A DNA stretch of 64,000 bases from Streptomyces spinosus (GTDB lineage Bacteria > Actinomycetota > Actinomycetes > Streptomycetales > Streptomycetaceae). The notes below the pieces were generated by a model, which was not told where the DNA came from, ran no database searches, and was given only the letters and a program-made list of their open reading frames with translations. The stretch covers positions 1 to 64,000 of the forward strand of contig NZ_JAINRC010000023.1 in the NCBI RefSeq assembly GCF_020400655.1, written 5' to 3'. This document shows, one piece after another, positions 51,829 to 58,780 of the stretch (positions within the stretch are counted from its first letter, which is position 1; every line of letters begins with the position of its first letter). A program made the position numbers and the translations under genes.

Positions 51829-52194
51829 ATGAACATGCGCAGGAGCACGCGTCTCACGGCTGCCGCCGTCAGCCTCTCGGGAGCGGCGCTGCTCGTGGGC
51901 GGGGCCCTCGCACAACCCGCCGCCGCAGTCGAACTCCCTTGGGGGCAGGCCAACTTCTACACCGGTACGAATCTCACCGGGACGGTGTACCCCATCCCGG
52001 CCACCGACACAGCGTGCACGAACCTTCCGGAACCGATGCTGTCCGTGGCCAACTTCAAGTACGCCAACGTGGAGATCTTCAAGGGCAAGGACTGCACGGA
52101 CGGCCTCGGCAACGTCACCGGTCTGCACTGGTGGAACCCGCCGGCCCCGGTCTACAGCTACCGCGTCCTGCCCGCCTGGCCTCCGGCTCAGTGA
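51829..52194 (+). CDS. Small secreted protein, possibly beta/gamma-crystallin-like
   Basis: A 121-residue exported protein. Signal peptide: RRSTRLTAAAVSLSGAALLVGGALAQ-type with AAA cleavage near residue 33. The mature part of about 88 residues has FYTGTNLTG, a Cys pair (Cys near ATDTACTNLP and GKDCTDG), SVANFKYANVEIF and an aromatic end HWWNPPAP. This pattern resembles beta/gamma-crystallin-fold inhibitors of the SMPI/I36 type found in Streptomyces, but the match is loose. AAAGGA precedes ATG 51829. The presence of an operator tells of inducible secretion. Confidence 0.75.
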   Translation: MNMRRSTRLTAAAVSLSGAALLVGGALAQPAAAVELPWGQANFYTGTNLTGTVYPIPATDTACTNLPEPMLSVANFKYANVEIFKGKDCTDGLGNVTGLHWWNPPAPVYSYRVLPAWPPAQ

Positions 52195-52303
52195 TCCCCT
52201 CGGGTCACGACGGCGACCGGTGCCGGCGGCCGGCCCCGGCCCCGCTGCCCTGAGCGCGGGGTGATGCGCCGCGCCGCCCGTCACCCGGCCTGGACGGCAT
52301 GGA

Positions 52304-52330
52304 GCCCCGCTGGACGTTCTCCAGCGGGGC
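52304..52330. terminator. Hairpin after the secreted protein gene
   Basis: GCCCCGCTGGA and TCCAGCGGGGC, perfect 11-bp stem with 5-nt loop. Confidence 0.75.
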
Positions 52331-52392
52331 CTGTGCGGGCGGGTTGGCCGAGGTCAGGGTCGCGCGGGCACCGTTCGTGCCTCCGGTCGCCC

Positions 52393-52423
52393 GGCACTGG
52401 TGGCCGGCCGGGCTACCAGTGCC
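52393..52423. terminator. Second hairpin, after the cytosolic hydrolase gene
   Basis: GGCACTGGT and ACCAGTGCC with a 13-nt loop. It lies 38 bp beyond the leftward stop at 52461. Confidence 0.65.
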
Positions 52424-52460
52424 CGCGTGCGTGACCGTTGCGCGGTGGGGCTGTGGGCGG

Positions 52461-53177
52461 TCAGCGGGTGACGGTGCGGGCGGCCTGTTCGATCAGGTCG
52501 GCCACGGCACCCGGCTGGGAGACGGAGACGGCGTGGGAAGCGTCGATCTCGACGGTGTGGGCGTGGGCGCGCTCGGCCATGAAGCGCTGAACGGCCGGCG
52601 GGATGTTGTAGTCCTGCGTGGCGATCAGGCTCCACGAGGGAATGGTCTTCCAGGCGGGCTCGGTGGCCTTCTCCTCGAGCGCGTTCGCGGCGATGGGGCG
52701 CTGGGTGGCGGCCATGAGGTCGGTGGTCGGCGTCGGTACGTCGGCGGCGAACTGGTCGTGGAACTTGTCGGCCTTGATGTACAGGTCGGTCCGGGTGCCG
52801 TTGCCGACCGGGTCGAGGTTGGGGCCGAGGGTGCTGCCGGGGAACTTGCCGGACAGCTCCAGTGCGCTCTCGCCCGCCTCGGGGATGAAGGCGGCGATGT
52901 AGACGAGGGCCTTGACCTGGGCGTTGCCGGTGGCGGCCTGGCTGATCACGGCGCCGCCGTAGGAGTGGCCCACCAGGACGACGGGGCCCTGCACGCTGGT
53001 GAGGTAGTCGCGCAGACCGTCGGCGTCCTCGGCCAGTCCGCGCAGCGGGTTGGCGGGTGCCACCACCGGATAGCCCGCGTGCCGCAGCCGCTCGATGACG
53101 CCGTTCCAGCTGGAGGCGTCCGCGAACGCTCCGTGGACCAGGACGACCGTGGGCTTGTTCTCCGGCTTGCTGTTCAT
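52461..53177 (-). CDS. Alpha/beta hydrolase, cytosolic copy of a tandem pair
   Basis: A 238-residue alpha/beta hydrolase. PTVVLVHGAFADASSWNGV has the oxyanion HG, the nucleophile lies in VLVGHSYGGAVIS (Ser about 83), and the catalytic His in ASHAVSVS. It is highly similar to the neighbour at 53273-54121 (shared ATQRPIAA, EEKATEPAWKTIPS, AERAHAHTVEI) but lacks the signal peptide. ATG 53177 has AGAGGACACACC upstream. The pair arose by tandem duplication followed by loss or gain of the leader. They are 95 bp apart and likely one transcript. Confidence 0.88.
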   Translation of the reverse strand: MNSKPENKPTVVLVHGAFADASSWNGVIERLRHAGYPVVAPANPLRGLAEDADGLRDYLTSVQGPVVLVGHSYGGAVISQAATGNAQVKALVYIAAFIPEAGESALELSGKFPGSTLGPNLDPVGNGTRTDLYIKADKFHDQFAADVPTPTTDLMAATQRPIAANALEEKATEPAWKTIPSWSLIATQDYNIPPAVQRFMAERAHAHTVEIDASHAVSVSQPGAVADLIEQAARTVTR

Positions 53178-53272
53178 GGTGTGTCCTCTTCTCGTGCGGT
53201 GGTACGGAGGTCGGTGCCCGCGACTGCCGTGCCCGGCTCCGGTCGTCCCGGTGCCGGAGGGGGTGCGCGGGG

Positions 53273-54121
53273 TCAGCGGGTGGTGCCGCGGGCGGCCTGC
53301 TCGATGAGGTGGGTGACCGCGGCCGGCCGGGAGACGGAGACGGCGTGGGAGGCGGCGATCTCGACGGTGTGGGCGTGGGCGCGCTTGGCCATGAAGCGCT
53401 GGGCGGCCGGCGGGATGTTCTTGTCCTGGGTGGTGACCAGGTCGAAGGAGGGGATGGTCTTCCAGGCGGGCTCGGTGGCCTTCTCCTCCAGGGCGCTCGC
53501 GGCGATGGGGCGCTGGGTGGCGGCCATGAGGTCGGTGGTCGGCCTGGGTACGTCGGCGGCGAACTGGTCGTGGAACTTGTCGGCCTTGATGTACAGGTCG
53601 GTGCCGGTGCCGCCGCCGGGGAGGGGGAAGGTGACGGGGTTGAGGTTCTCGCCGAGGGTGCTGCCGGGGAACTTGTTGGACAGTTCCAGTGCGCTTTCCC
53701 CCTTGTCGGGGAGGAAGGCGCCGATGTAGACCAGCGCCTTGACGTTCGGGTCGCCGGTCGCGGCCTCGCTGATCACCGCGCCGCCGTAGGAGTGGCCGAC
53801 GAGGACGACCGGCCCCTTGACGCTCTCCAGGACGCTGCGGACGTAGGCGGCGTCGTCGGCCAGTCCGCGCAGCGGGTTGGCGGGTGCCACCACCGGATAG
53901 CCCTCGTGCTGAAGCCGCTTGACGACGCCGTTCCAGCTGGAGGCGTCCGCGAAGGCGCCGTGGACCAGGACGACGGTGGGCTTCTCGCCCGCGGCGCGGT
54001 GCTCGGCCCTTGCCGCGCTGGCGGGAGTGGTGACCGTCAGTGTGAGGGCCGAGACTCCGGCGACGGCGCCCAGCACGGCGATGCGCTTGCGGGTGGGGCG
54101 GAAGACGGTCTTCAGGTCCAT
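53273..54121 (-). CDS. Alpha/beta hydrolase, secreted copy of a tandem pair
   Basis: A 282-residue hydrolase with a 40-residue leader: RPTRKRIAVLGAVAGVSALT, then TLTVTTPASAA with AxA cleavage near ASA. Hydrolase core as in the downstream copy: VVLVHGAFADASSW, GHSYGGAVIS, ASHAVSVS. GAGGAG precedes ATG 54121. The promoter at 54197-54225 carries a MarR/OhrR-type palindrome. Ester-hydrolase and fluoroacetate/epoxide-like annotations exist for relatives; here neither is proven. Confidence 0.88.
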   Translation of the reverse strand: MDLKTVFRPTRKRIAVLGAVAGVSALTLTVTTPASAARAEHRAAGEKPTVVLVHGAFADASSWNGVVKRLQHEGYPVVAPANPLRGLADDAAYVRSVLESVKGPVVLVGHSYGGAVISEAATGDPNVKALVYIGAFLPDKGESALELSNKFPGSTLGENLNPVTFPLPGGGTGTDLYIKADKFHDQFAADVPRPTTDLMAATQRPIAASALEEKATEPAWKTIPSFDLVTTQDKNIPPAAQRFMAKRAHAHTVEIAASHAVSVSRPAAVTHLIEQAARGTTR

Positions 54122-54196
54122 GGTGGCTCTCCTCGGGCAGTGGGCGTGCAAGGGACGTGTCTTCCGGGGCGGTTCCGCCCCGTGGCGACGTGGAAA

Positions 54197-54227
54197 AACA
54201 TAGCGCGCGATTAAGTTGTGCACAACT
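54197..54227 (-). promoter_or_regulatory. Promoter of the secreted hydrolase with OhrR-like palindrome
   Basis: AGTTGTGCACAACT (54214-54227) is a perfect 14-bp palindrome of the type recognised by OhrR-like MarR proteins. Reading leftward, TTGTGC (complement of 54220-54225) and TATGTT (complement of 54197-54202) are 17 nt apart, so the palindrome covers the -35. The ATG at 54121 lies 76 nt downstream. Confidence 0.75.
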
Positions 54228-54395
54228 CAACTGGGCGCCTTCGTTGTGTCGACCGTGTTGTCGGTCCCGAGCCACGTGCCGGGAACGGGTTCACCCGCAC
54301 TGCCGACCGGGCAACGGCGCGCCTTCCGGGCCGACTTGGGATAGCTGAGGGGCGCTCGGCCGACGGCCCGGCCCACGAGACTGAGGTGGAGGCCT

Positions 54396-54427
54396 GTAAG
54401 TTATCCCGCAAATGGTTGATTCAGCAA
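54396..54427 (-). promoter_or_regulatory. Leftward promoter with operator N
   Basis: Operator N is TTGATTCAGCAA at 54416-54427; oriented leftward TTGCTTGCTGAATCAAC. TTGCTG and GATAAC (complement of about 54400-54405) are 16 nt apart, a promoter like those at L1 and A. It is followed by CAAATGG as at E and I1. The nearest leftward gene starts at 54121. Confidence 0.6.
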
Positions 54428-55209
54428 GCAAATTGCGGACGGCGCGGGGTGCTGTCGAGGCCTGGCAGGGTCTTGCCGGTCAGATGCCGAACCGGACACG
54501 TGTGCCGGCCGGGACGTGTCGAGGGCGCTGCCGTTGGCCCACATGTCCTGGGACGCACCGGCGCGACCGCAGGGAACCGAGCCGCCGGGGTCCGCACGAA
54601 TCGACGGATCACCGGGCAGTGGTCATACGCGTGCCTTCGGCGGTCAGGGTCTCCTCCACGGCGGGGTCGGCCACGCCTGCTCGAGCATCGCGGCGAAGAC
54701 GGCCGCCTTGCCACGGAACCCATGTCCGGGCTGCCGGCCGCCGTCCTGGAGATGGCACTGGCGATGGCGGCCGAGGTGGTCAAGCTCCTCCTCGTCGTAC
54801 GGGGCTGACGCGCGGCTCCCGGTCGATCACCGGCCCGCGGCATGGTGCTCGCGCGTCGTCGGCCCGGAAGCCGGCGCCCGCCGCCGACCGGGCCCAGCGG
54901 TGGCACCGGTATCGGGATACCGAATCGTCCGCCATGGCTTCGGATGACGTGCGGCGTTGCGGAAACACCCCACCTGCTCGTCCTGCGTGAGCAGTTCCTG
55001 ATCGTGCTGAGGACGAGACGGACCAGGCCCAACTCGCCGGGGCACCGTCACGCGGACAGGCTGAAGGGCGCCACCCGAGGAGGGATCGCCTTCCGGCCGG
55101 CCGTGGAGACTGCCGCTGACCGAATGCGAAGGACGCCGGCGAGCTGACAGGATGCTGCGGAACGTGCCATGGCCGGGCCAGGGCCTGTGCTGGAGCTGGG
55201 GGGACCGGA

Positions 55210-55929
55210 GTGGGCTTGGTGATCGAGAGTCGGCCGTCGGAGCTGGCGTACGTGGAACGAGTGTGGCGCAGCCGCAGCGAAGACGTCTGCCGGATGATGT
55301 CCGTGGCGACGCCGCACTGGGAGCTGGTGTTCTGGGAGCACCGAGGTGAGGCGCAGGCCGCGGTGCTGGGCCCGGAGGCGAAGGCGTCGCCCGCACCGGT
55401 CCCGGAGGATTCCGTCTTCTTCGGGATCAGCTTCGCCCTGGGGACGTCGATGCCCCACGTCCCGGTCAGCCGGCTGGTGGGCGGCAGCGCGGAGATCCCC
55501 GACGTGACGAGGCGCTCGCTGTGGCTGAAGGGGTCGGCCTGGCACGTCCCCGACTACGACAACGCCGAGGCGTTCGTGCGCCGCATGGTGCGCGAGGGCA
55601 TCGTGGACGTGGACCCGGTCGTCCCCGCGGTGCTCGGCGGCTCCGGCCCGGACGTGTCCGAGCGGACGGTACAGCGGCGCTTCGTCGCGGCGACCGGCCT
55701 GACCCAGGGCGCCGTCCGGCAGATCCACCGCGCCCGCCAGGCGGCGGTGCTGATCCAGGAGGGCGTGCCGGCCCAGGAGGTCACGCACCGCCTGGGGTAC
55801 TTCGACCAGCCGCACCTGGCGCGGTCCCTGAAACGGTATGTGGGAAGGACCGCCACCCAGCTGAGCGCACCGGACGCGACGGAACCGCTGTCGCTTCTGT
55901 ACAAGACCTCGCTCCCGGCACCCGACTAA
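55210..55929 (+). CDS. AraC family transcriptional regulator
   Basis: A 239-residue regulator with an N-terminal ligand domain (WELVFWEHRGEAQAAVLGPEAK) and a C-terminal AraC double HTH: SERTVQRRFVAATGLTQGAV, then RQAAVLIQEGVPAQEVTHRLGYFDQPHLARSLKRYVG. The last segment DQPHLARSLKRYVGRTATQL is the diagnostic second HTH. GTG 55210 is the frame start after GGGGGGA. Same strand as the DHFR-like gene 81 bp downstream, which it may regulate. Confidence 0.88.
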   Translation: MGLVIESRPSELAYVERVWRSRSEDVCRMMSVATPHWELVFWEHRGEAQAAVLGPEAKASPAPVPEDSVFFGISFALGTSMPHVPVSRLVGGSAEIPDVTRRSLWLKGSAWHVPDYDNAEAFVRRMVREGIVDVDPVVPAVLGGSGPDVSERTVQRRFVAATGLTQGAVRQIHRARQAAVLIQEGVPAQEVTHRLGYFDQPHLARSLKRYVGRTATQLSAPDATEPLSLLYKTSLPAPD

Positions 55930-56009
55930 CGTCCCCGACGTGGCCGACGGGTCGCCCCGCCCCGGCCGGGGCGGAGGGAGAACCCCTCGGCATCACTCGT
56001 GGAGGAATC

Positions 56010-56564
56010 ATGCGCAAGCTCGTATCGGGTCTGTTCGTCTCGCTCGACGGTGTCGCCCAGTCGCCCAACGAGTGGCAGTTCGCGTTCGACGAGGAGATGG
56101 GCGCCGCGCTGGCCGGCACGTTGGAGACGGCCGACACGATCCTGCTGGGCGGGGTGACGTTCACCGAGTGGGCCGGGTACTGGCCGACGGTCACCAGCGG
56201 TGAGGACGCCGGTTTCGCGAAGTGGATCAACGAGTCGCCCAAGTACGTCGTCTCCTCCACGCTGGACGGCGTCGAGGACTGGGCGAACAGCACGCTGATC
56301 AGGGGTGACCTCGTGACCGCCGTCAAGGAGCTCAAGTCGGGCGAGGGCAAGGACATCACCGTCGCGGGCAGCCCCACGCTGGTCCGCTCGCTCCTGGAAC
56401 TCGACCTGCTCGACGAACTCGTGCTGCTCATCCACCCGGTAGTGGCCGGTGAAGGCCGCAAGAAGCTGTTCACCGACGACGCCCCCATGAAGAGGCTCCA
56501 GTTGGTCGAGGCCCGGCCGACGAGCAGCGGAGTGATCATCGCGACCTACCGCCCGGAACGCTGA
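56010..56564 (+). CDS. Dihydrofolate reductase family (RibD C-terminal-like) protein
   Basis: A 184-residue DHFR-fold protein of the YyaP/RibD-C type: MRKLVSGLFVSLDGVAQSPN, DTILLGGVTFTEWAGYWP, KYVVSSTL, then ITVAGSPTLVRSLLELDLLDELVLLIHPV and GEGRKKLF. These proteins bind NADPH; real substrates are often not folate. GGAGGAATC precedes ATG 56010. It lies downstream of the AraC gene and is probably controlled by it. Confidence 0.87.
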   Translation: MRKLVSGLFVSLDGVAQSPNEWQFAFDEEMGAALAGTLETADTILLGGVTFTEWAGYWPTVTSGEDAGFAKWINESPKYVVSSTLDGVEDWANSTLIRGDLVTAVKELKSGEGKDITVAGSPTLVRSLLELDLLDELVLLIHPVVAGEGRKKLFTDDAPMKRLQLVEARPTSSGVIIATYRPER

Positions 56565-56580
56565 ACCTCGGAACACGTAT

Positions 56581-56592
56581 TTGACACGACAA
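56581..56592 (+). promoter_or_regulatory. Weak TTG-N6-CAA site O before the cupin gene
   Basis: TTGACACGACAA; oriented GTATTTGACACGACAAG. It keeps TTGAC and CAA but differs at the following G and the preceding C. A TTGACA -35 is included. 101 bp upstream of the cupin ATG. Confidence 0.45.
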
Positions 56593-56693
56593 GGAAATGT
56601 GCGTTTCGATGCTGGGCACCGGCCGCCATGACTGCCCTCGCACCCGGTCCGGCGCGGAGGTGGCCGGCGTCGCACCGACCATCGGAGCAACCC

Positions 56694-57206
56694 ATGAGCT
56701 TCCTGCTGAACGAAGTGGCACCCGACGACCCGATGTGGGACAGGCGCGGCGCGCTCTACGTCCCGGCCGGCGAAGGTCCGACCGTGTGGGGCGCGGACGA
56801 CGTCTACACGGTCAAGGCCACAGGCGCGCAGACCAACGGGAACATCGGCTTCATCGAGGCGACCATTCCGGCCGGCGGCGGCCCGATCCCACACGCGCAC
56901 ACGAAGGAGGACGAGACCTTCTACGTGCTGGACGGGCAGCTGGAGTTCATCGACGGCGACCACGTCTTCACCGCCGTGGCGGGCGACTTCATCCACGTGC
57001 CGAAGGGGGTACGGCACGGATTCAGGAACACGGGCGTGCACGCCGCCAGGCTGCTGTTCATCTACACGCCGCCCGGGCTGGAACAGCTCATGCTGGACCA
57101 CAGCACGCCCGCGCGCCCGGGGGAGACGCCGCCGCCCATCGACGAGGCCATGGCTGCGCGCGCCGAGCAGGTGATCGAGCGGTCGGGCACCATCATGCTG
57201 CCGTGA
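56694..57206 (+). CDS. Cupin domain protein
   Basis: A 170-residue small-molecule-type cupin. First cupin motif: PIPHAHTKEDETFYVLDG (His, His, Glu metal ligands). Second motif: DFIHVPKGVRHGFRN with the fourth ligand His. A mononuclear-metal dioxygenase or isomerase role is typical; sugar-binding cupins are also possible. ATG 56694 follows CGGAGCAACCC (weak). The C-terminal helix ends SGTIMLP. Single gene. Confidence 0.87.
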   Translation: MSFLLNEVAPDDPMWDRRGALYVPAGEGPTVWGADDVYTVKATGAQTNGNIGFIEATIPAGGGPIPHAHTKEDETFYVLDGQLEFIDGDHVFTAVAGDFIHVPKGVRHGFRNTGVHAARLLFIYTPPGLEQLMLDHSTPARPGETPPPIDEAMAARAEQVIERSGTIMLP

Positions 57207-57459
57207 CCGCAGCGGCATCTCCGCAGACCGAGTGACGGAGCGGGTCTTCACGCCGCTGACGGCCCAGGCCGACGCCGAGGAGGATCTGGCCTGGGCGGTG
57301 CCGGCGGATTCCACGACCGTCCGGGCTCACGAGCACCTGGCCGGACCCGAGATGAGGCACCCGGCGGCGGGCCGGCCGAACGCCACGGGACCGGACCATG
57401 GCGGGCCGACCGCGAAGAGCCACCCGGAACCGGCCCACGAGTCCCGACAGGCACGCGGA

Positions 57460-58218
57460 TCAGACGAGTTCAAGCCCGCCGTCGATCGTGAGGACCTGGC
57501 CCGTGAGCCAGGTCGACGCGGGATCGGCGAAGCGAACGATCCAGGACGCCACTTCCTCGGGCTCACCTCGCCTGCCGAGAGGAATCTGTGCGGCCTGCTC
57601 CTTCTTGACCCTTGTCACGTCCTCCTCCGTGAGACCGCTCAGGGACAGTGCCTCGCTCTCCGTCGGTCCGGGCGCTATGGAGTTCACCCTGACCCCGTCC
57701 TCGGCCAGTTCGAGCGCCCAGGTACGTGTCAGCTGTTCCAGCGCGGCCTTGGAAGCCGCGTAGTGGGCGGCGCCGGGCTGCGGGCGGTGGCCGTAGGTGC
57801 TGGAGATGTTGATGATCGAGCCGTGACTGCGCCGCAGATGGGGAAGTGCCGCCTGGGCGAGCATGGTGGGCGCGATGACGTTGAGGTCGAACAGATCGGT
57901 GATGCGCTCGCGGGTCAGCTCCTGGAGGGAGACGCGTGCGGTGGCGCCCGCGTTGTTCACCAGCACGTCCAGTTGCTCCCACCGGTCGATCGCCGCGCCG
58001 ATGATCAGCTCGGGAGCCCGCTTGGAGCGCACGTCGACGGCGAGGGTGGCGATGTTGGAGTTGACGGCGGCGGTCTCTTCCAGGGCTGTCCGTCGTCGGC
58101 CCACACCGAGGACGCGGGCCCCCGCCTCGGCCATCGCGATCGCCGTGGCCCGGCCGATCCCCGAGCCTGCGCCGGTGACGATCGCGACGCGACCGTTGAG
58201 GATGGGCTCTTGCTTCAT
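57460..58218 (-). CDS. SDR family oxidoreductase
   Basis: A 252-residue classical SDR with an intact active site: TGAGSGIGRAT, NNAGATAR, INISSTYG (Ser), HYAASKAALEQL (YxxxK) and LTGQVLTIDGGLE. Annotations range from 3-oxoacyl-ACP reductase to glucose dehydrogenase. Unlike the SDRs at 8450 and 39966 its catalytic Tyr and Lys are present. It is divergent from an ArsR-type regulator across a 120-bp gap with AT-rich repeats, so it is likely under its control. Confidence 0.9.
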   Translation of the reverse strand: MKQEPILNGRVAIVTGAGSGIGRATAIAMAEAGARVLGVGRRRTALEETAAVNSNIATLAVDVRSKRAPELIIGAAIDRWEQLDVLVNNAGATARVSLQELTRERITDLFDLNVIAPTMLAQAALPHLRRSHGSIINISSTYGHRPQPGAAHYAASKAALEQLTRTWALELAEDGVRVNSIAPGPTESEALSLSGLTEEDVTRVKKEQAAQIPLGRRGEPEEVASWIVRFADPASTWLTGQVLTIDGGLELV

Positions 58219-58300
58219 GACGGTACTTCCTCACTCCGCTGACAGGTGGTGGGACCGAGACGAGGGCCCAGCCGGGCATCGGCGACCCACGTCGCCACAT

Positions 58301-58318
58301 TAATCGATAATCGACGAT
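58301..58318. promoter_or_regulatory. ArsR-type repeat between SDR and ArsR genes
   Basis: TAATCGATAATCGACGAT: repeated ATCGA units in the shared divergent region, 20 bp before the ArsR start. Resembles imperfect-palindrome ArsR/SmtB operators. Confidence 0.55.
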
Positions 58319-58338
58319 GTTCGAAGTATGCTGGACTC

Positions 58339-58656
58339 ATGCCCAGAGAACTGGCCCATCCCGACATCGAGGCCGTCACCCTCGCGAAAGTGCTGTCCGC
58401 CCTCGGCGACCCCGTCCGCCTCCACGTCATGAGCATCATCGCGGACGGCAACGAACACACACGCAAAGACTTCGATGTGCGGCTCGCCCAGTCCACCTTC
58501 AGCCACCACATCAAGGTGCTCCGCGACGCCGGGCTCCTGCTGCAACGTATGGAAGGCACACGCTGCTACGTGTCCCTGCGCGACGAAGCACGGGACAGGT
58601 TCGCCGCCGTACTCGACAGCGTCCTGGCCGCAGACAGAGCCGAACGCGCGAAATGA
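58339..58656 (+). CDS. ArsR-type winged-helix regulator
   Basis: A 105-residue HTH protein: VLSALGDPVRLHVMSIIADG, the recognition helix LAQSTFSHHIKVLRDAGLLL, and the wing MEGTRCYVSLRDE. The ELCVCDL-type metal-binding Cys motif of ArsR/SmtB is absent, so it is not an arsenic sensor of that class. It probably responds to an organic effector. ATG 58339 is preferred to earlier starts because the ribosome-proximal leader lies in between. Confidence 0.85.
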   Translation: MPRELAHPDIEAVTLAKVLSALGDPVRLHVMSIIADGNEHTRKDFDVRLAQSTFSHHIKVLRDAGLLLQRMEGTRCYVSLRDEARDRFAAVLDSVLAADRAERAK

Positions 58657-58780
58657 CCGGTGCCGGCGGCTACAGGGCTCACGGCCGCCCTCGGGCACAT
58701 GGGAACGGGACCGGTCCGCAGGTCCCTGTCCGACCCAGGTGCGAGAGCGGACGTGGGAGCCGGTCCGCGGACGATGCCGG

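Larger units (their letters stand above)
54122..55209. other. 1.1-kb gene-poor region with two operators
   Basis: It contains the promoter and palindrome at 54197-54227 and operator N at 54416-54427. From 54430 to 55209 I see no confident gene; a leftward frame around 54640-54800 (ELDHLGRHRQCHL, FRGKAAVFAAMLEQAW) may be a relic. The stretch ends with the AraC gene leader. Confidence 0.5.
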
